Assembly: GCF_015557435.1 (NCBI RefSeq)
Contig: NZ_JADNOH010000091.1
Coordinates: 1-48,702, forward strand
DNA length: 48,702 nucleotides
Source: Collinsella aerofaciens
Lineage (GTDB): Bacteria > Actinomycetota > Coriobacteriia > Coriobacteriales > Coriobacteriaceae
Direction of reading: 5' to 3'
A program made the translations under genes and the position numbers. This document shows positions 7,921 through 17,082 of this stretch, one piece after another; position 1 is the stretch's first letter, and the number at the start of each line of letters is the position of its first letter. The notes beneath the pieces are model-generated. The model ran no database searches and was not told where the DNA came from. It was given only the letters and a program-made list of their open reading frames with translations.

Positions 7921-9774
7921 TTACATCTGCTCAGGCGCGGAAACGCCAACGAGGGTGAGCACCAGGGCGAGCGTCACGCGGACGGCATCGCAAGCGGCCA
8001 GACGGGCACGCGAGAGCTCGGGGTCGACGGGACGGCCCTCGCTCGGCAGCACCTGGCAGGCAGCGTAGAAGCTGTGGAAGTCACCGGCGAGTTCCTCGGC
8101 AAAGTGGGTCAGACGGAACGGAGCGCGATCGCGAGCGCAGCTGGCGATCAGGTCGGTGAGCTCGTTGAGCTTGCGCGAAAGGGCGAGCTCGGTCGGGTCG
8201 GTCAGCAGCGAGTAATCGACGTTCTCACCGATGGCCTTGGCGGCAACGGCCTTCATGCCCATCTCGTCGGCCTGCTCGGCGGTAACGTCGGCGGCACGGC
8301 GCAGGATGGAGCACACGCGGGCGTGGGCATACTGCACGTAATAGACCGGGTTGGAGTTGTCGCGCTTCTTAACGGCCTCGATGTCGAAGTCGACCATCTG
8401 GTTGGAGCTCTTGGAGATGAGGGTGTAGCGAGCGGCATCGGAGCCGACCTCGTCGACGAGCTCCTGCAGGGTCACCATGGTGCCCTTGCGCTTGGACATA
8501 CGGACGGGCTTGCCGTTACGCAGCAGGTTGACGAGCTGGCCCAGCAGAACCTCAAACTTGCCGGGATAGCCAAGAGCGTCGCAGACGCAGCGTACGCGCT
8601 CGATGTAACCGTGGTGGTCGGCGCCCCAGATGTCGATGACGTGATCGACGCGCTGGAACTTATCCCAGTGATAGGCGACGTCGGAGGCGAAGTAGGTGTA
8701 CTCGCCGTCGGACTTGATCAGGACGCGGTCCTTGTCGTCGCCCAGGTCGGTGGAACGGAACCACAGGGCGCCGTCCTTGGTGTAGAGGTAGCCCATCTTG
8801 TCGAGCTTCTCAAAAGCGCGGTCGACGGCGGAGGTGCCGGCGGTCTCGCCCTCGGTGTCCTTCACGTACAGCGAGCGCTCGGAGTACCAACGATCGAAGT
8901 CGCAGTTGACGGCGTGGCAGAGGTCGCGCATGTTGTCGACCATCTTCACGTAGCCGCGCTCACGGAAGCTCTCCATACGCTCCTGCGGATCGGCGTCGAC
9001 CCACTTGTCGCCGTCGGTGCGCCAGAACTCGGCGGCCTCGTCGATGATGTAGTCGCCGCCGTAGGAGTCCTTGCCCAGAGTCTCGGCAAAGTTGTCCTGA
9101 TACGGATGGGTCTCGGGGTGCTCGTCGTTCTCGTCGGCAACAAAGGCGTCACGGTCGGCGATCAGCAGCTTGTGAGCCTCGTCGATATCAACGCCCTGCT
9201 TGGCGATGATGTCGGCAAGCTGCATATAGCGCGTGCTGATGGAGTTGCCGAAGGTGTTCATCTGAGAGCCGTGGTCATTGATGTAGAACTCACGCTGGAT
9301 CTCATAGCCGGCGTGGTCCATAACGCGGCAGAGCGAATCGCCCAGCGCGGCCCAGCGGCCGTGGCCGATGTGCATGGGGCCGACGGGATTGGCGGAAACG
9401 AACTCGACCTGGGTCTTCAGGCCACCACCGACGTTGGACTTAGCGAAGTCCATGCCCTTCTCGCGAGCCTCGCCAAAGATGGCATTCTTGACGGCAACGG
9501 AGAGGTAGAAGTTGATGAAACCGGGGCCTGCGATCTCAACCTTCTCGATCGCGGGATCCTCGGGCATATGGGCAACGATGGCCTCGGCGATCTTGCGCGG
9601 GGCGCAGTGGGCCAGCTTGGCGGACTTCAGGGCCATGGTAGAGGTCCACTCGCCATGAGAAGTGTCAGCCGGTCGCTCGATAGCGCAATCGTCAAGTTCA
9701 AATGCGGAAAGGTCGCCGGCCTCCTGGGCCGCAGCAAGCGCAGCGCGTACCAGCTCTTCAATCTTCTCGGGCAT
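7921..9774 (-). CDS. argS: arginyl-tRNA synthetase
   Basis: A class I aminoacyl-tRNA synthetase of 617 residues that charges tRNA-Arg with arginine in the cytoplasm. An N-terminal Arg-tRNA-synthetase add-domain (about 1-95) is followed by the catalytic domain with the HIGH motif exactly as HIGH (135-138, in PVGPMHIGHGRWAALGD). The RMSKR equivalent of KMSKS lies at 425-429 (RMSKRKGTMVTL). The C-terminal DALR anticodon-binding domain ends in RVTLALVLTLVGVSAPEQM. The start at 9774 is supported by AAGGAGG a few bases upstream; the frame extends further but without such a site. The gene stands alone on the minus strand, divergent from carD. Confidence 0.97.
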   Translation of the reverse strand: MPEKIEELVRAALAAAQEAGDLSAFELDDCAIERPADTSHGEWTSTMALKSAKLAHCAPRKIAEAIVAHMPEDPAIEKVEIAGPGFINFYLSVAVKNAIFGEAREKGMDFAKSNVGGGLKTQVEFVSANPVGPMHIGHGRWAALGDSLCRVMDHAGYEIQREFYINDHGSQMNTFGNSISTRYMQLADIIAKQGVDIDEAHKLLIADRDAFVADENDEHPETHPYQDNFAETLGKDSYGGDYIIDEAAEFWRTDGDKWVDADPQERMESFRERGYVKMVDNMRDLCHAVNCDFDRWYSERSLYVKDTEGETAGTSAVDRAFEKLDKMGYLYTKDGALWFRSTDLGDDKDRVLIKSDGEYTYFASDVAYHWDKFQRVDHVIDIWGADHHGYIERVRCVCDALGYPGKFEVLLGQLVNLLRNGKPVRMSKRKGTMVTLQELVDEVGSDAARYTLISKSSNQMVDFDIEAVKKRDNSNPVYYVQYAHARVCSILRRAADVTAEQADEMGMKAVAAKAIGENVDYSLLTDPTELALSRKLNELTDLIASCARDRAPFRLTHFAEELAGDFHSFYAACQVLPSEGRPVDPELSRARLAACDAVRVTLALVLTLVGVSAPEQM

Positions 9775-10116
9775 AGATCCTCCTTGTGTTAAAGCCCCCG
9801 AGCTCTTGGTCACTCGTAGGGCAAAAGCCAGAGTTTGTAGCACTCTATCACAAGCGACGGACACTGTCGCAGGGTAAAGCTAATAGATATTGCATATGCA
9901 CATAATTGACTACAGCTTGTATGGAGTCACTCAAAGATGCCGTTCTGCCTGCAGATTATGCAGGCGTTGAAAATGCATAAAGGTGTGAATGAGCTGCGTC
10001 TGTTATCGAATACTCTTACCTATCAGAGTTGTGTGCTTTTCCTGCATAAAGTAAGGGTTTGCGCACGTCAGCGTGTTATTCTAGACATACGTAAATTCGT
10101 ATAAGTTGGAGGTAGC

Positions 10117-10602
10117 ATGTTCTCAATCGGTCAACACGTCATTCATCCGGGCCAGGGAGTCTGCACCGTCGTCGGTTTTAGGGACGATACACCGCAGCCC
10201 ATGCTGCTGCTCGAGACCAAGCAGGGACATGCGCAGACGATCCTCATGTACCCCGTGGCGCAGGCCGACCGTTTGCACGCCGCCATCTCGCAGCAAGATG
10301 CCGAGCACCTGCTGAGCCACTACGACGAGCTGGAGTGCGACACCTTTACCGAGCGCAACAGCTCGCTTGAGGAGACGCACTTTAAACAGCAGCTCAAGCT
10401 GGGCGCGCCCGAGACGGTCCGCGTGGCAAAGACCATGATGCACCGCATTCGCCAGGCCGAGGAAGCCGATAAAAAGCCCAGCTCCTACTACATGCGCGTA
10501 CTCAAGGAGGCCAAACGCCGCTCCATCGAGGAGTTCGCCGTGGCCCTTGGCGTCACCGAGGAGGCCGCCGAAGCCCGCCTAGCCCAAGCCGCCCTCAACT
10601 AA
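10117..10602 (+). CDS. carD: CarD/CdnL-type RNA polymerase-binding regulator
   Basis: A 161-residue CarD family protein. The first 60 or so residues (FSIGQHVIHPGQGVCTVVGF onwards) form the Tudor-like RNA polymerase interaction domain shared with the transcription-repair coupling factor Mfd. The remainder is a helical C-terminal domain that touches promoter DNA at the upstream edge of the bubble. In actinobacteria these proteins stabilise open complexes at rRNA and many housekeeping promoters. GGAGG precedes the ATG at good spacing. The 250-base region before it (9865-10116) is AT-rich and shared with divergent argS; it contains ATACG and CGTAT half-sites around 10086-10101 that could be an operator. 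A family 1 hairpin repeat follows 12 bases after the stop. Confidence 0.9.
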   Translation: MFSIGQHVIHPGQGVCTVVGFRDDTPQPMLLLETKQGHAQTILMYPVAQADRLHAAISQQDAEHLLSHYDELECDTFTERNSSLEETHFKQQLKLGAPETVRVAKTMMHRIRQAEEADKKPSSYYMRVLKEAKRRSIEEFAVALGVTEEAAEARLAQAALN

Positions 10603-10614
10603 CCCACCCGCGCC

Positions 10615-10656
10615 AAAAACCACCACAAAGGGGACAAGCACCTTTGTGGTGGTTTT
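10615..10656. repeat. family 1 hairpin repeat, copy 1
   Basis: Perfect 16-bp arms (AAAACCACCACAAAGG with CCTTTGTGGTGGTTTT) surround the loop segment GGACAAGCA. It starts just after the carD stop. A-tracts and T-tracts on the outer sides make it a plausible bidirectional terminator. Six similar copies occur in this window. Confidence 0.9.
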
Positions 10657-10710
10657 CTTGTTCTAGTAGTATTCATTCTTAGCGATACCCACGAGCACAA
10701 GGAGTCACTT

Positions 10711-11310
10711 ATGGCAGAGCCGCTTACCGCCGGAATCACCCGCGACCGCGCGTTCGAACTGCTCAACGAGCACAACAAGGACCCGTTCCACATCACCCAC
10801 GGCGAGACGGTCGAGGGCACCATGCGCTACTTTGCGCGCGAGTTCGACCCTGAGAACGAGGAGTTTTGGGGCATCGTCGGCCTGCTGCACGACCTGGATT
10901 GGGAGGAGCATGAGGATGACCCCATGAACCACACCATCTATGCGGCCGAGATCCTCGAGGGCGAGGGCGCCTCTCCCGAGCTCATTCGCGCCATCCAGAC
11001 GCACACGTCCGATTTCAACACCTCGCTGCCCAAGCCCGAGCTGCAGATGGAGAAGATCCTGTTCGCCTGCGACGAGCTCACCGGCTTGATCGGCGCTGCC
11101 GTCATCATGCGTCCGAGTAAGAGCGTCATGGACTTTACGACCAAGTCGCTCAAGAAAAAGTTCAAGGACAAGCGCTTTGCCGCCGGATGCTCGCGCGACG
11201 TGATTACGCAGGGTGCCGAGATGCTGGGCTGGGAGCTCCCCGAGCTCTTCGACCGTACCATCGCGGCCATGCAATCCTTCGCTCCCGACCGCGACACCTT
11301 CCAGGCTTAA
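10711..11310 (+). CDS. HD-domain metal-dependent phosphohydrolase-like protein
   Basis: A 199-residue protein with the HD superfamily pattern: HITHGETVEGTMR supplies the first histidine, LLHDLDWEEH the HD pair, and IRAIQTHTSDF a later metal ligand. HD proteins hydrolyse phosphoester bonds, often in nucleotides or cyclic dinucleotides. This short single-domain form resembles the YfbR/predicted hydrolase type found across Firmicutes and Coriobacteria. The substrate is unknown. AAGGAG lies about eight bases before the ATG. It is flanked on both sides by copies of the family 1 hairpin repeat, which isolates it as a single-gene unit. Confidence 0.8.
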   Translation: MAEPLTAGITRDRAFELLNEHNKDPFHITHGETVEGTMRYFAREFDPENEEFWGIVGLLHDLDWEEHEDDPMNHTIYAAEILEGEGASPELIRAIQTHTSDFNTSLPKPELQMEKILFACDELTGLIGAAVIMRPSKSVMDFTTKSLKKKFKDKRFAAGCSRDVITQGAEMLGWELPELFDRTIAAMQSFAPDRDTFQA

Positions 11311-11314
11311 TTCC

Positions 11315-11356
11315 AAAACCACCACAAAGGGGACAGGCACCTTTGTGGTGGTTTTT
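11315..11356. repeat. family 1 hairpin repeat, copy 2
   Basis: The same arms as copy 1 with loop segment GGACAGGCA. It lies between the converging HD-domain gene and proA, five bases past the HD stop and about 14 bases past the proA stop, where it would end both transcripts. Confidence 0.9.
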
Positions 11357-11369
11357 GTTTGTGCAGGCG

Positions 11370-12656
11370 TTAGGGGCGGACCTGGCCGGTGCCTCGGAGC
11401 TTGTATTTGTAGGTGGTGAGGGCCTCGGCGGCAAAGGGGCCGCGGGCGTGGAGCTTTTGGGTCGAGATGCCGATCTCGGCGCCCAGGCCAAACTCGCCGC
11501 CGTCAGTGAAGCGCGTGCTGGCGTTGGCGTACACGGCCGAGGCATCGACCGCGTCCAGGAAGCACTCGCAAGCATCCGTGTCCTCGGCAACGATGGCCTC
11601 GGAGTGCATCGTGCCGTAGCGATTGATGTGTGCGATGGCGTCGTCCTCGTTTGCCACGACTTTCACGCTCATCTCGAGCGCCAGATACTCGCGACCCCAG
11701 TCCTCCTCAGTCGCGGCAACGTAGTCATCGCCCTCGGCAAGCCCGGCGTCGGCGCATGCGGCGCACGTGGCCTCGTCGCCGTGAATGAGCACGCCGTGGT
11801 CATGCAGCACGGCCACGACCGCGGGCAAAAACGCATCGGCCACGGCACGGTCGACCAGCAGCGACTCGGCGGCATTGCACACGCCCACGCGCTGCGTCTT
11901 AGCGTTGACGATAATATTGAGCGCTTTATCGAAGTCGGCGGATTCATGCACGTAGATGTGGCAGTTACCCGTGCCCGTCTCGATCACCGGAACGAGCGAC
12001 TCGCGCACGCAGCGCTGGATCAGGCCCGCACCGCCACGCGGAATGAGCACATCGACGACGCCGCGGAGCTTCATGAGCTCGCCGGTGGCCTCGCGGTCGG
12101 TAGACTCGATCATCGACACGGCCTCGCGCGGAAAGCCCTTGGCCTCGAGCGCATCGGCCAGCAGTTCGGCAATCATGGCACACGAGTGATAGGCCAGCGA
12201 GCCGCCGCGCAGAATGCAGGCGTTGCCGGTGCGGATGCATATGCCCGCGGCGTCGGCCGTCACGTTGGGGCGCGCCTCGTATACCATGGCGACCAGGCCC
12301 AACGGCACGCTCACGCGGGTGAGGTCCACGCCGCTTGCGAGCACGCGGTGGTCGAGCACGCGGCCGACAGGATCGGACAGCTCGGCGAGCTTCTCCAGGC
12401 CGGCGGCCATACCCTCAACGCGCTCGGGCGTCAGCAGCAGACGGTCGAGGAGCCCCGCCGAGGTCCCCGCATCGCGCGCGGCGGACATATCGAGCTCGTT
12501 GGCGGCGACGATGGAGTCGACACCGTTGCGCAGTGCTGCGGCCATGGCGCGCACGGCCTCCTGGCGCTGCTCGTCGCTCGCCGTGGCAAGCGAGGCCGAC
12601 GCTGCCTTAGCGGCAACGGCAAGATCGTGGACATACGTGGCTATATCGACCGACAT
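11370..12656 (-). CDS. proA: glutamate-5-semialdehyde dehydrogenase (gamma-glutamyl phosphate reductase)
   Basis: The second enzyme of proline synthesis, reducing gamma-glutamyl phosphate to glutamate semialdehyde with NADPH. It has 428 residues, the normal family length. The aldehyde dehydrogenase fold is clear, with the catalytic cysteine C260 in RVGVCNAAESLLVDR and the typical PLGLVAMVYEARPNVTADA and DVLIPRGGAGLI segments. The usual partner proB lies 1.6 kb away on the same strand with an oppositely oriented hydrolase gene between them, so the two are not one transcript. No proC is in the window. Confidence 0.95.
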   Translation of the reverse strand: MSVDIATYVHDLAVAAKAASASLATASDEQRQEAVRAMAAALRNGVDSIVAANELDMSAARDAGTSAGLLDRLLLTPERVEGMAAGLEKLAELSDPVGRVLDHRVLASGVDLTRVSVPLGLVAMVYEARPNVTADAAGICIRTGNACILRGGSLAYHSCAMIAELLADALEAKGFPREAVSMIESTDREATGELMKLRGVVDVLIPRGGAGLIQRCVRESLVPVIETGTGNCHIYVHESADFDKALNIIVNAKTQRVGVCNAAESLLVDRAVADAFLPAVVAVLHDHGVLIHGDEATCAACADAGLAEGDDYVAATEEDWGREYLALEMSVKVVANEDDAIAHINRYGTMHSEAIVAEDTDACECFLDAVDASAVYANASTRFTDGGEFGLGAEIGISTQKLHARGPFAAEALTTYKYKLRGTGQVRP

Positions 12657-12768
12657 GGGCGGCCCTTTCTCCTAGAAGTTTGCAACCATGGTAGCCGATT
12701 TGCGCATGGCCTCGCCCGCGGCGGTAGAATTGGTCAACCCGAAACACCGCAACGAACGGAAGACTCAC

Positions 12769-14187
12769 ATGGCCCTCATCACTTCGTACCACGTCCCCGG
12801 CCTGTATGTCGAGGACCACAGCATCGACGTCCCCCTCGACTGGCGCGGCCTGGAGCCGATGCTCCTGGCCGTCGGCAGCACCATGCGCCGCGGCGCCATG
12901 CCGGCGCCCATCGCAGGTGCGCCCGAAAGCATCAAGCTCTTCTACCGCGTGGTTTGCGCACCCGACCGCATCAACGACGACCTGCCGCTCCTTCTCTTTT
13001 TGCAGGGTGGCCCCGGTGGCGAGAGCCCGCGTCCGCTGTCGCCCACAAGCGATGGCTGGATCGAAGAGGCCGTCAAGCATTTCCGCGTCGTGCTGCCCGA
13101 CCAGCGCGGTACCGGGCGCAGCAGCTGTGTAGACGGGCGCACGATTGCCGCACTGGGCGAGCGCGCCGAGGCGGCCGGCTCCGATGCTGCCCGCTCGCAG
13201 GCGGACTTCCTCAAGCGCCACCTCGCCAGCTCCATCGTGCGCGATTTTGAGTACCTGCGCCTGGTGGGCTTTGGCGGCAGGCCCTGGGTCACGCTCGGGC
13301 AGAGCTACGGCGGCTTTTTGACGTTGAGCTATCTGTCGCTCTTCCCCGAGGGCGTGGCGGCAAGCTTTACCTGCGGCGGCATTCCGCACGTGCCGGCGAG
13401 CGCCAGCGAGGTCTACGCGCACACCTTCCCGCGCATGGCCGCCAAGACGCAGCAGTATTACGACCGTTACCCCGCCGATGTCGAGCGCGTGGCAGCCCTG
13501 GCCGATGCGCTCGAGGCTCAGAAGCCCGTGCTGCCCGACGGCTCGCCAATGACGGTCGAGCGCCTACAGCTCATGGGCAGCGACTTTGGCATGAAGCCGA
13601 GCTTTGAGCGCATGCATTGGATTATCGATCACGCGTTTGTTACAGGCGACGGTACGCTGAGCTGCGGCTCCTCGGTATCCGACAGCTTTTTGATGCGCGC
13701 CTTCGAGCGCACCAACACGCGCACGAATCCGCTGTACTGGACGCTTCAGGAGTTCATCTACGCCGACGGCGACACCATGCCCATTCGCTGGGCCGCAGCT
13801 GAAGAGAAGGCACACCACGCCGAGTTCGACACCCTCGCGCGCCCGCTCATGTTTACCGGCGAGGCCATGTTCCCGTGGATGTTCGAGCAGATGCCCGAGC
13901 TCAAGCCCTTCAAGCCCGCCATGGACCTGCTGATGGAAGACACCAGCTGGGACAAGATCTATGACCCGCAGCGCCTGGCCTGCAACGAGGTGCCGCTCCA
14001 GGCCGCGGTGTACTTCGATGACATGTACGTCGATTCGAGTCTGCAGCTCGACACGCTCAGCCGTGTGGGCAACTCGCACGCCTGGGTAACCAACGAGTTC
14101 GAGCACGACGGCCTGCACGGCAGTGTGGTATTCAAGCACCTCTTCGACGAGTCCCTCAACCGCGGAGACCTGCGCCGAATCTTCTAG
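12769..14187 (+). CDS. alpha/beta hydrolase, prolyl aminopeptidase-like (peptidase S33)
   Basis: A 472-residue serine hydrolase. QGGPGG (79-84) is the oxyanion-hole motif of the proline iminopeptidase family, followed by DQRGTGRS. The nucleophile elbow is GQSYGG with S179, and a large cap domain follows. A histidine in FEHDGLHGS near the C-terminus is a good candidate for the catalytic His. Members remove N-terminal proline or other residues from peptides in the cytoplasm. The length fits the longer actinobacterial branch better than the 310-residue Pip. The start at 12769 has GGAAG upstream; an earlier in-frame ATG at 12688 does not. Lying between proA and proB, it may feed proline salvage, but this is inferred from position. 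Confidence 0.85.
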   Translation: MALITSYHVPGLYVEDHSIDVPLDWRGLEPMLLAVGSTMRRGAMPAPIAGAPESIKLFYRVVCAPDRINDDLPLLLFLQGGPGGESPRPLSPTSDGWIEEAVKHFRVVLPDQRGTGRSSCVDGRTIAALGERAEAAGSDAARSQADFLKRHLASSIVRDFEYLRLVGFGGRPWVTLGQSYGGFLTLSYLSLFPEGVAASFTCGGIPHVPASASEVYAHTFPRMAAKTQQYYDRYPADVERVAALADALEAQKPVLPDGSPMTVERLQLMGSDFGMKPSFERMHWIIDHAFVTGDGTLSCGSSVSDSFLMRAFERTNTRTNPLYWTLQEFIYADGDTMPIRWAAAEEKAHHAEFDTLARPLMFTGEAMFPWMFEQMPELKPFKPAMDLLMEDTSWDKIYDPQRLACNEVPLQAAVYFDDMYVDSSLQLDTLSRVGNSHAWVTNEFEHDGLHGSVVFKHLFDESLNRGDLRRIF

Positions 14188-14191
14188 CAAA

Positions 14192-14238
14192 GGAGTGTCC
14201 CCACCTGCCGGCACAATAGGAACGTCCCCAAGTGCCGG
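14192..14238. repeat. family 2 repeat (GTGCCGGCAC type), copy a
   Basis: A short intergenic repeat containing TGCCGGCAC, GGAACGTCCCC and a second GTGCCGG, so that CCGGCAC (14208-14214) pairs with GTGCCGG (14232-14238). The same unit occurs twice in tandem at 27361-27421. It begins four bases after the hydrolase stop codon. Confidence 0.75.
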
Positions 14239-14243
14239 AAAAG

Positions 14244-14289
14244 GAGAGGCAGCACTGCTGGCAAAACGAGCCGCAGCGCTGCCTCTCTT
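14244..14289. terminator. probable bidirectional terminator between the S33 hydrolase and proB
   Basis: A stem of about 17 bp with two mismatches pairs GAGAGGCAGC and the following bases with GCTGCCTCTC around a loop of about nine bases. Short T-runs (TTT on plus, TTTT on minus) follow each side. It separates two converging genes. Confidence 0.7.
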
Positions 14290-15416
14290 TATGCAAACAC
14301 TATCAAGTTGTCCCTATGGATTGCGGGCTTCTCGGCCAGGTCTGCGAGCAGGCGGTTGCTGGCAATCTGGTCCTGGCGGCGGCCGGCGGCAAGCTCCAGC
14401 ACGTCCGAATCGGCCTCGGCGATACCGCGGGCGACAACCATGCCGCTCGGGTCGCACACGTCGAGCACATCGCCCTCGGCAAACTGGCCATCGACCTCGC
14501 GAATACCCACCGCGAGCAGCGACGATCCGCGGCTGACCAGCGCCTTCGCGGCGCCGTCATCGACCGTCACCGAGCCGTGCGCCTTGTCGCCCAGTGCAAT
14601 CCACAACTTGCGCGGCGCAATGTCCAGGCGCTCCGCCGGCGGATCGAACAGCGTACCCACGCTCTCGCCGCGGGCCAGACGCACGAGCGCATCGGGCTCC
14701 TCGCCCGAGCAAATCACGCTTTGAATGCCCGCCGTCATGAGAATGCGGCTCGCGCGAATCTTGGTGATCATGCCGCCCGTACCCACCGATGTGGAAGAAT
14801 CGCCCGCCGAGGCGATAATCTTGGCATCGATCTTATGCACGACCGGGATAAACTCGGCCGTCGGATCCTCATGCGGATTGGCGGTGTAGAGGCCATCGAT
14901 GTCCGAGAGCGTCACGCACAGATCGGCGGAAACCAGACAGCTCACAAGCGCCGCCAGCGTGTCGTTGTCGCCAAACTTGATTTCGTCGACGGTAACGGTA
15001 TCGTTCTCGTTGACAACAGGCACCACGCCGAGGTCCACCAGGCGAAGCAGGGCGTCGCGCGCGTGCAGGTAGGACGTGCGGCGCGCCGTGTCGTGACGCG
15101 TGAGCAGCACGAGCGAGGTGAGCAGGTCGCGCGCATGGAACTCCTCGTCGTAGGCCGACGAGATGATGCACTGACCGGCCGAGGCGCAGGCCTGCAGGCT
15201 CGGCAGGTCGCCGACCGGCTTACGGCCGAAGCCCAGCACGGGATAGCCGCAGGCAATGGCGCCCGAGCTCACCACGATCAGGCGCCAGCCAAGCTCGCGC
15301 AGCGCTGCGGCCTGGTCGGCAAGCCCGCCGATAAAGGCGCGGTTGACCTTGCCGTCGGCGCCCACCACCGTGGACGAACCGATCTTTACCACCATCGTTT
15401 TATAAGAAGTCGTCAT
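14289..15416 (-). CDS. proB: glutamate 5-kinase
   Basis: The first enzyme of proline synthesis, phosphorylating the gamma-carboxyl of glutamate with ATP. It has 375 residues. The amino acid kinase domain shows VVKIGSSTVV at the N-terminus, VVSSGAIACG, VVPVVNENDTVTVDEIKFGDND (glutamate site and feedback region) and GTGGMITKIRAS. A C-terminal PUA domain (from about residue 275) is present, as in the E. coli enzyme, and full-length forms are usually proline-inhibited. No strong ribosome site precedes the ATG at 15416. It follows pncB on the same strand after 79 bases and may be read through from it. Confidence 0.95.
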   Translation of the reverse strand: MTTSYKTMVVKIGSSTVVGADGKVNRAFIGGLADQAAALRELGWRLIVVSSGAIACGYPVLGFGRKPVGDLPSLQACASAGQCIISSAYDEEFHARDLLTSLVLLTRHDTARRTSYLHARDALLRLVDLGVVPVVNENDTVTVDEIKFGDNDTLAALVSCLVSADLCVTLSDIDGLYTANPHEDPTAEFIPVVHKIDAKIIASAGDSSTSVGTGGMITKIRASRILMTAGIQSVICSGEEPDALVRLARGESVGTLFDPPAERLDIAPRKLWIALGDKAHGSVTVDDGAAKALVSRGSSLLAVGIREVDGQFAEGDVLDVCDPSGMVVARGIAEADSDVLELAAGRRQDQIASNRLLADLAEKPAIHRDNLIVFA

Positions 15417-15495
15417 ACGTCAAACCAATCAACTGTTCAGCGAACGGCCGAGGCGGCGGCCAGGGAAGCGTGACTCGCCCCTACCGCCCAAGGAA

Positions 15496-17001
15496 TTAGT
15501 GAGCCCAGGGAAAGGCAGAGGCCGCGGCCATGTTCTTACGCACGAGCTCGTCGCGCACCTGAGCCAGGCCCTGCTCCATACCCACCACATAGGTCTGCGG
15601 GTACAGGAAGCGCTTGAAAGCTGCGTCCAGATGGTCGAGCGCCCAAGCACAGCGCTCGCGCGCGTCCTGGATGCTCTCACGCGGAGCCACCGCACTGCCA
15701 TCGCGCACGATCGGCACCAGCAGCTCGCGATACTCGAGTTCGGACACGTCGGTCACCAGGGCGGCATCGTTCACGGCCACAAGGGTATTGCCGCGCGCGG
15801 CGCCCTCCCCCGCCAGATGGTCCTCGTCGTAGATCATGTCGCAGACCGGGCCGCCAAAGCCGTCGTAATAACGGCGCACGCGTTGCACACCCGGGATCGT
15901 GCGTTTGTATGGCTGCTCAGAGAGCTTGACCACCGGCGTCCATGGATCTGCCTCGCTCGCACGGCGGGCGGAAAGCTTGTACACGCCGCCCAGCGCCGGC
16001 TGGTCATAGCAGGTCGCAAGCTTGGTACCCACGCCAAAGCTGTCGATGGGCGCGCCCTGGTCGAGCAGCGACTGAATCGTGTACTCATCCAAATCGTTAG
16101 AAACCGAGATCCCCACATAGGGCAGGCCCTCGGCATCAAAACGGCCGCGCACATACTTGGAGAGCTTGGCGAGGTCGCCGGAGTCGATGCGAATGGCCGA
16201 CAGGCGCTCGCCCACCGCTTCCATCTCCTTGGCAACCGTAATGGCATGTTCACAGCCCTCGCGCACGTCATAGGTGTCGATGAGCAGCGTACAGTTCTTG
16301 GGGCTCGACTTGGCAAAGGCGCGGAAGGCCTCAAGCTCGGAATCGAAGCTCATCACCCAGCTGTGCGCATGCGTGCCAAAGACGGGAATACCGTAGCGGC
16401 GGCCGGCGAGCACATTGGACGTAGAGGAGCAGCCGGCAACGTAGCTCGCGCGCGCGACGGCCAAGCCGCCATCGGGACCCTGAGCGCGGCGCAGGCCAAA
16501 CTCGGCAACGGGACGGCCGTCCGCCGCCAGCACCACGCGCGCCGTCTTGGTGGCGACAAGCGTCTGGAACCCAACGATGTTGAGCAGCGCCGTTTCGAGC
16601 AGCTGGCACTCCAGCGCGGGACCGGTGACGCGAACCATGGGTTCGCGCGGAAAGACGAGCTCGCCCTCGGGGACGGCGTCGATGTTTACATGTGCACGAA
16701 AATCGCGCAGGTAGTCGAGGAATGCAGGCTTGAACATCGCGCCGCCGGCCGGGGCCTGGAGTGAGGCGAGGTAGTCGATATCCTCGGGCGTAAAGCGCAG
16801 GTTCTCGACCAGCTCGGGCAGCTCGGCGGTGCCGCACATGACGGCATAGGCGCTGCCAAAGGGATGGTCGCGGTAAAACGCGGTAAAACAACCCTGCTCA
16901 TTGGCCTTGCCGCTCTCCCACAGGCCCTGGGCCATAGTGAGCTCGTACAGATCGGTGAGCATTGCAATGTCGGTGGGATGAGAGATATCGGTCAAAGCCA
17001 T
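15496..17001 (-). CDS. pncB: nicotinate phosphoribosyltransferase
   Basis: A 501-residue enzyme of NAD salvage that joins nicotinate to PRPP with ATP hydrolysis to make nicotinate mononucleotide. Family signatures include an N-terminal LTDLYELTMAQG, the ARVVLAADGRPVAEFGLRRAQ segment, the GTHAHSWVMSF histidine-containing region, IRIDSGDL and GVGTKLAT. The length matches the longer Gram-positive PncB type. AAAGG lies upstream of the ATG at 17001. It heads a minus-strand series continuing to proB. The small tail-anchored protein lies 80 bases upstream. Confidence 0.95.
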   Translation of the reverse strand: MALTDISHPTDIAMLTDLYELTMAQGLWESGKANEQGCFTAFYRDHPFGSAYAVMCGTAELPELVENLRFTPEDIDYLASLQAPAGGAMFKPAFLDYLRDFRAHVNIDAVPEGELVFPREPMVRVTGPALECQLLETALLNIVGFQTLVATKTARVVLAADGRPVAEFGLRRAQGPDGGLAVARASYVAGCSSTSNVLAGRRYGIPVFGTHAHSWVMSFDSELEAFRAFAKSSPKNCTLLIDTYDVREGCEHAITVAKEMEAVGERLSAIRIDSGDLAKLSKYVRGRFDAEGLPYVGISVSNDLDEYTIQSLLDQGAPIDSFGVGTKLATCYDQPALGGVYKLSARRASEADPWTPVVKLSEQPYKRTIPGVQRVRRYYDGFGGPVCDMIYDEDHLAGEGAARGNTLVAVNDAALVTDVSELEYRELLVPIVRDGSAVAPRESIQDARERCAWALDHLDAAFKRFLYPQTYVVGMEQGLAQVRDELVRKNMAAASAFPWAH

Positions 17002-17082
17002 GGGGCGACCTTTCGGATGCGTTGTGCAGAGGTTGAGGGTTGGCGAGGCGGGCGTGCGGGCATGGAGCCCAGCGCGAACAGG

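Noticed and set aside
7909-9792. Plus-strand frame of 627 codons
   Set aside because: It is the exact antisense of argS, which has complete HIGH and RMSKR motifs.
11187-13250. Plus-strand frame of 687 codons
   Set aside because: It mirrors proA and runs through a hairpin repeat; composition is Arg/His/Gly-rich and no family motif is present.
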